NCBI GenBank assembly: GCA_023416745.1
Contig: JAEZHF010000055.1
Location: 1-47,577 of the forward strand
Source: Bacillota bacterium
GTDB taxonomy: Bacteria > Bacillota > Clostridia > Christensenellales > SZUA-584
Length of the DNA: 47,577 nucleotides
Direction of reading: 5' to 3'
Of this stretch, positions 47,549 to 47,577 are shown one piece after another. The notes beneath the pieces are model-generated. The model had not been told where the DNA came from. It searched no databases and was given only the letters and a program-made list of their open reading frames with translations. How positions within the stretch are numbered: the stretch's first letter is position 1; the number at the start of each line of letters is the position of its first letter. Position numbers and translations under genes: made by a program.

Positions 47549-47577
47549 AGTAGAGGTCTGGAGACTGTGTCTCCAGC
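47549..47577. repeat. Start of a GGTCTGGAGAC-type hairpin repeat, cut by the window end
   Basis: GGTCTGGAGACTGTGTCTCCAG is an inverted repeat (CTGGAGAC...GTCTCCAG). It resembles the first module of the triple-hairpin repeat at 2039-2057. Confidence 0.45.

Overview
The window looks like chromosomal DNA from an anaerobic, GC-rich member of the Bacillota (class Clostridia). The reasons are strong AGGAGG-type ribosome binding sites, a ferredoxin-domain EtfA next to EtfB and an acyl-CoA dehydrogenase, a selenium/molybdenum hydroxylase gene set, purine-type and ydaO-type riboswitches, and families of palindromic intergenic repeats. I cannot name the genus from sequence reading alone. Several AT-richer genes (14.4-15.5 kb, 46.7-47.5 kb) and three or four broken genes point to accessory DNA scattered through an otherwise ordinary chromosome.

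Layout. 0.5-6.7 kb (+): one molybdenum operon with a MoeA-like protein, moaC, modABC, moaA, a MOSC protein and a mogA/moaB-type gene. A Crp/Fnr-like palindrome sits at about -41.5 of its likely promoter. 6.7-7.4 kb (-): a Crp/Fnr-family regulator, the natural candidate to bind that site. 7.5-13.8 kb (+): a promoter, a purine-class riboswitch and a long competing hairpin lead into yqeB, the three xanthine dehydrogenase subunits and guanine deaminase. The molybdenum operon supplies the cofactor, and this second operon uses it to turn guanine into xanthine and urate. 13.8-15.5 kb: a decayed REP-associated transposase carrying two copies of a palindromic repeat, and an AT-rich membrane protein. 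15.7-18.7 kb (-): prfC behind a promoter and a terminator-like hairpin, then dapB behind a c-di-AMP (ydaO-type) riboswitch with an intrinsic terminator.

18.7-28 kb: a TetR regulator with two operator palindromes and an adenylate-forming ligase, small hypothetical genes (one broken by a 4-bp duplication), a cold-shock gene with a hairpin leader, an HSL-type hydrolase, a condensation-type acyltransferase, a wrecked leucine-rich-repeat/Big2/dockerin gene with an internal inversion, and a zinc-ribbon membrane protein. 28-33.4 kb: two tandem PH-like membrane proteins, a nucleoside deaminase, a YetF/DUF421 protein, a second TetR with a membrane alpha/beta hydrolase, and a very acidic 55-residue protein. 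33.4-36.7 kb (-): acyl-CoA dehydrogenase, etfB and etfA, probably an electron-bifurcating acyl-CoA reductase.

36.8-47.6 kb: lipoproteins, a candidate free-standing structured RNA with its own promoter and terminator (38.5 kb), a flavoprotein, cupins, a tandem pair of membrane proteins duplicated together with their upstream region, a CPBP-family membrane protease, a DUF2807-type lipoprotein preceded by a coupled small ORF, a repeat cluster, and at the end an AT-rich gene whose motifs match the class III nucleotidyl cyclase fold.

The observations I think most deserve follow-up are the unusual junction of the purine riboswitch and its predicted ON logic over purine catabolism, the c-di-AMP riboswitch over dapB, the prfC leader with no ordinary start codon after its Shine-Dalgarno, the stand-alone RNA at 38.5 kb, and the cyclase-like protein at the end.
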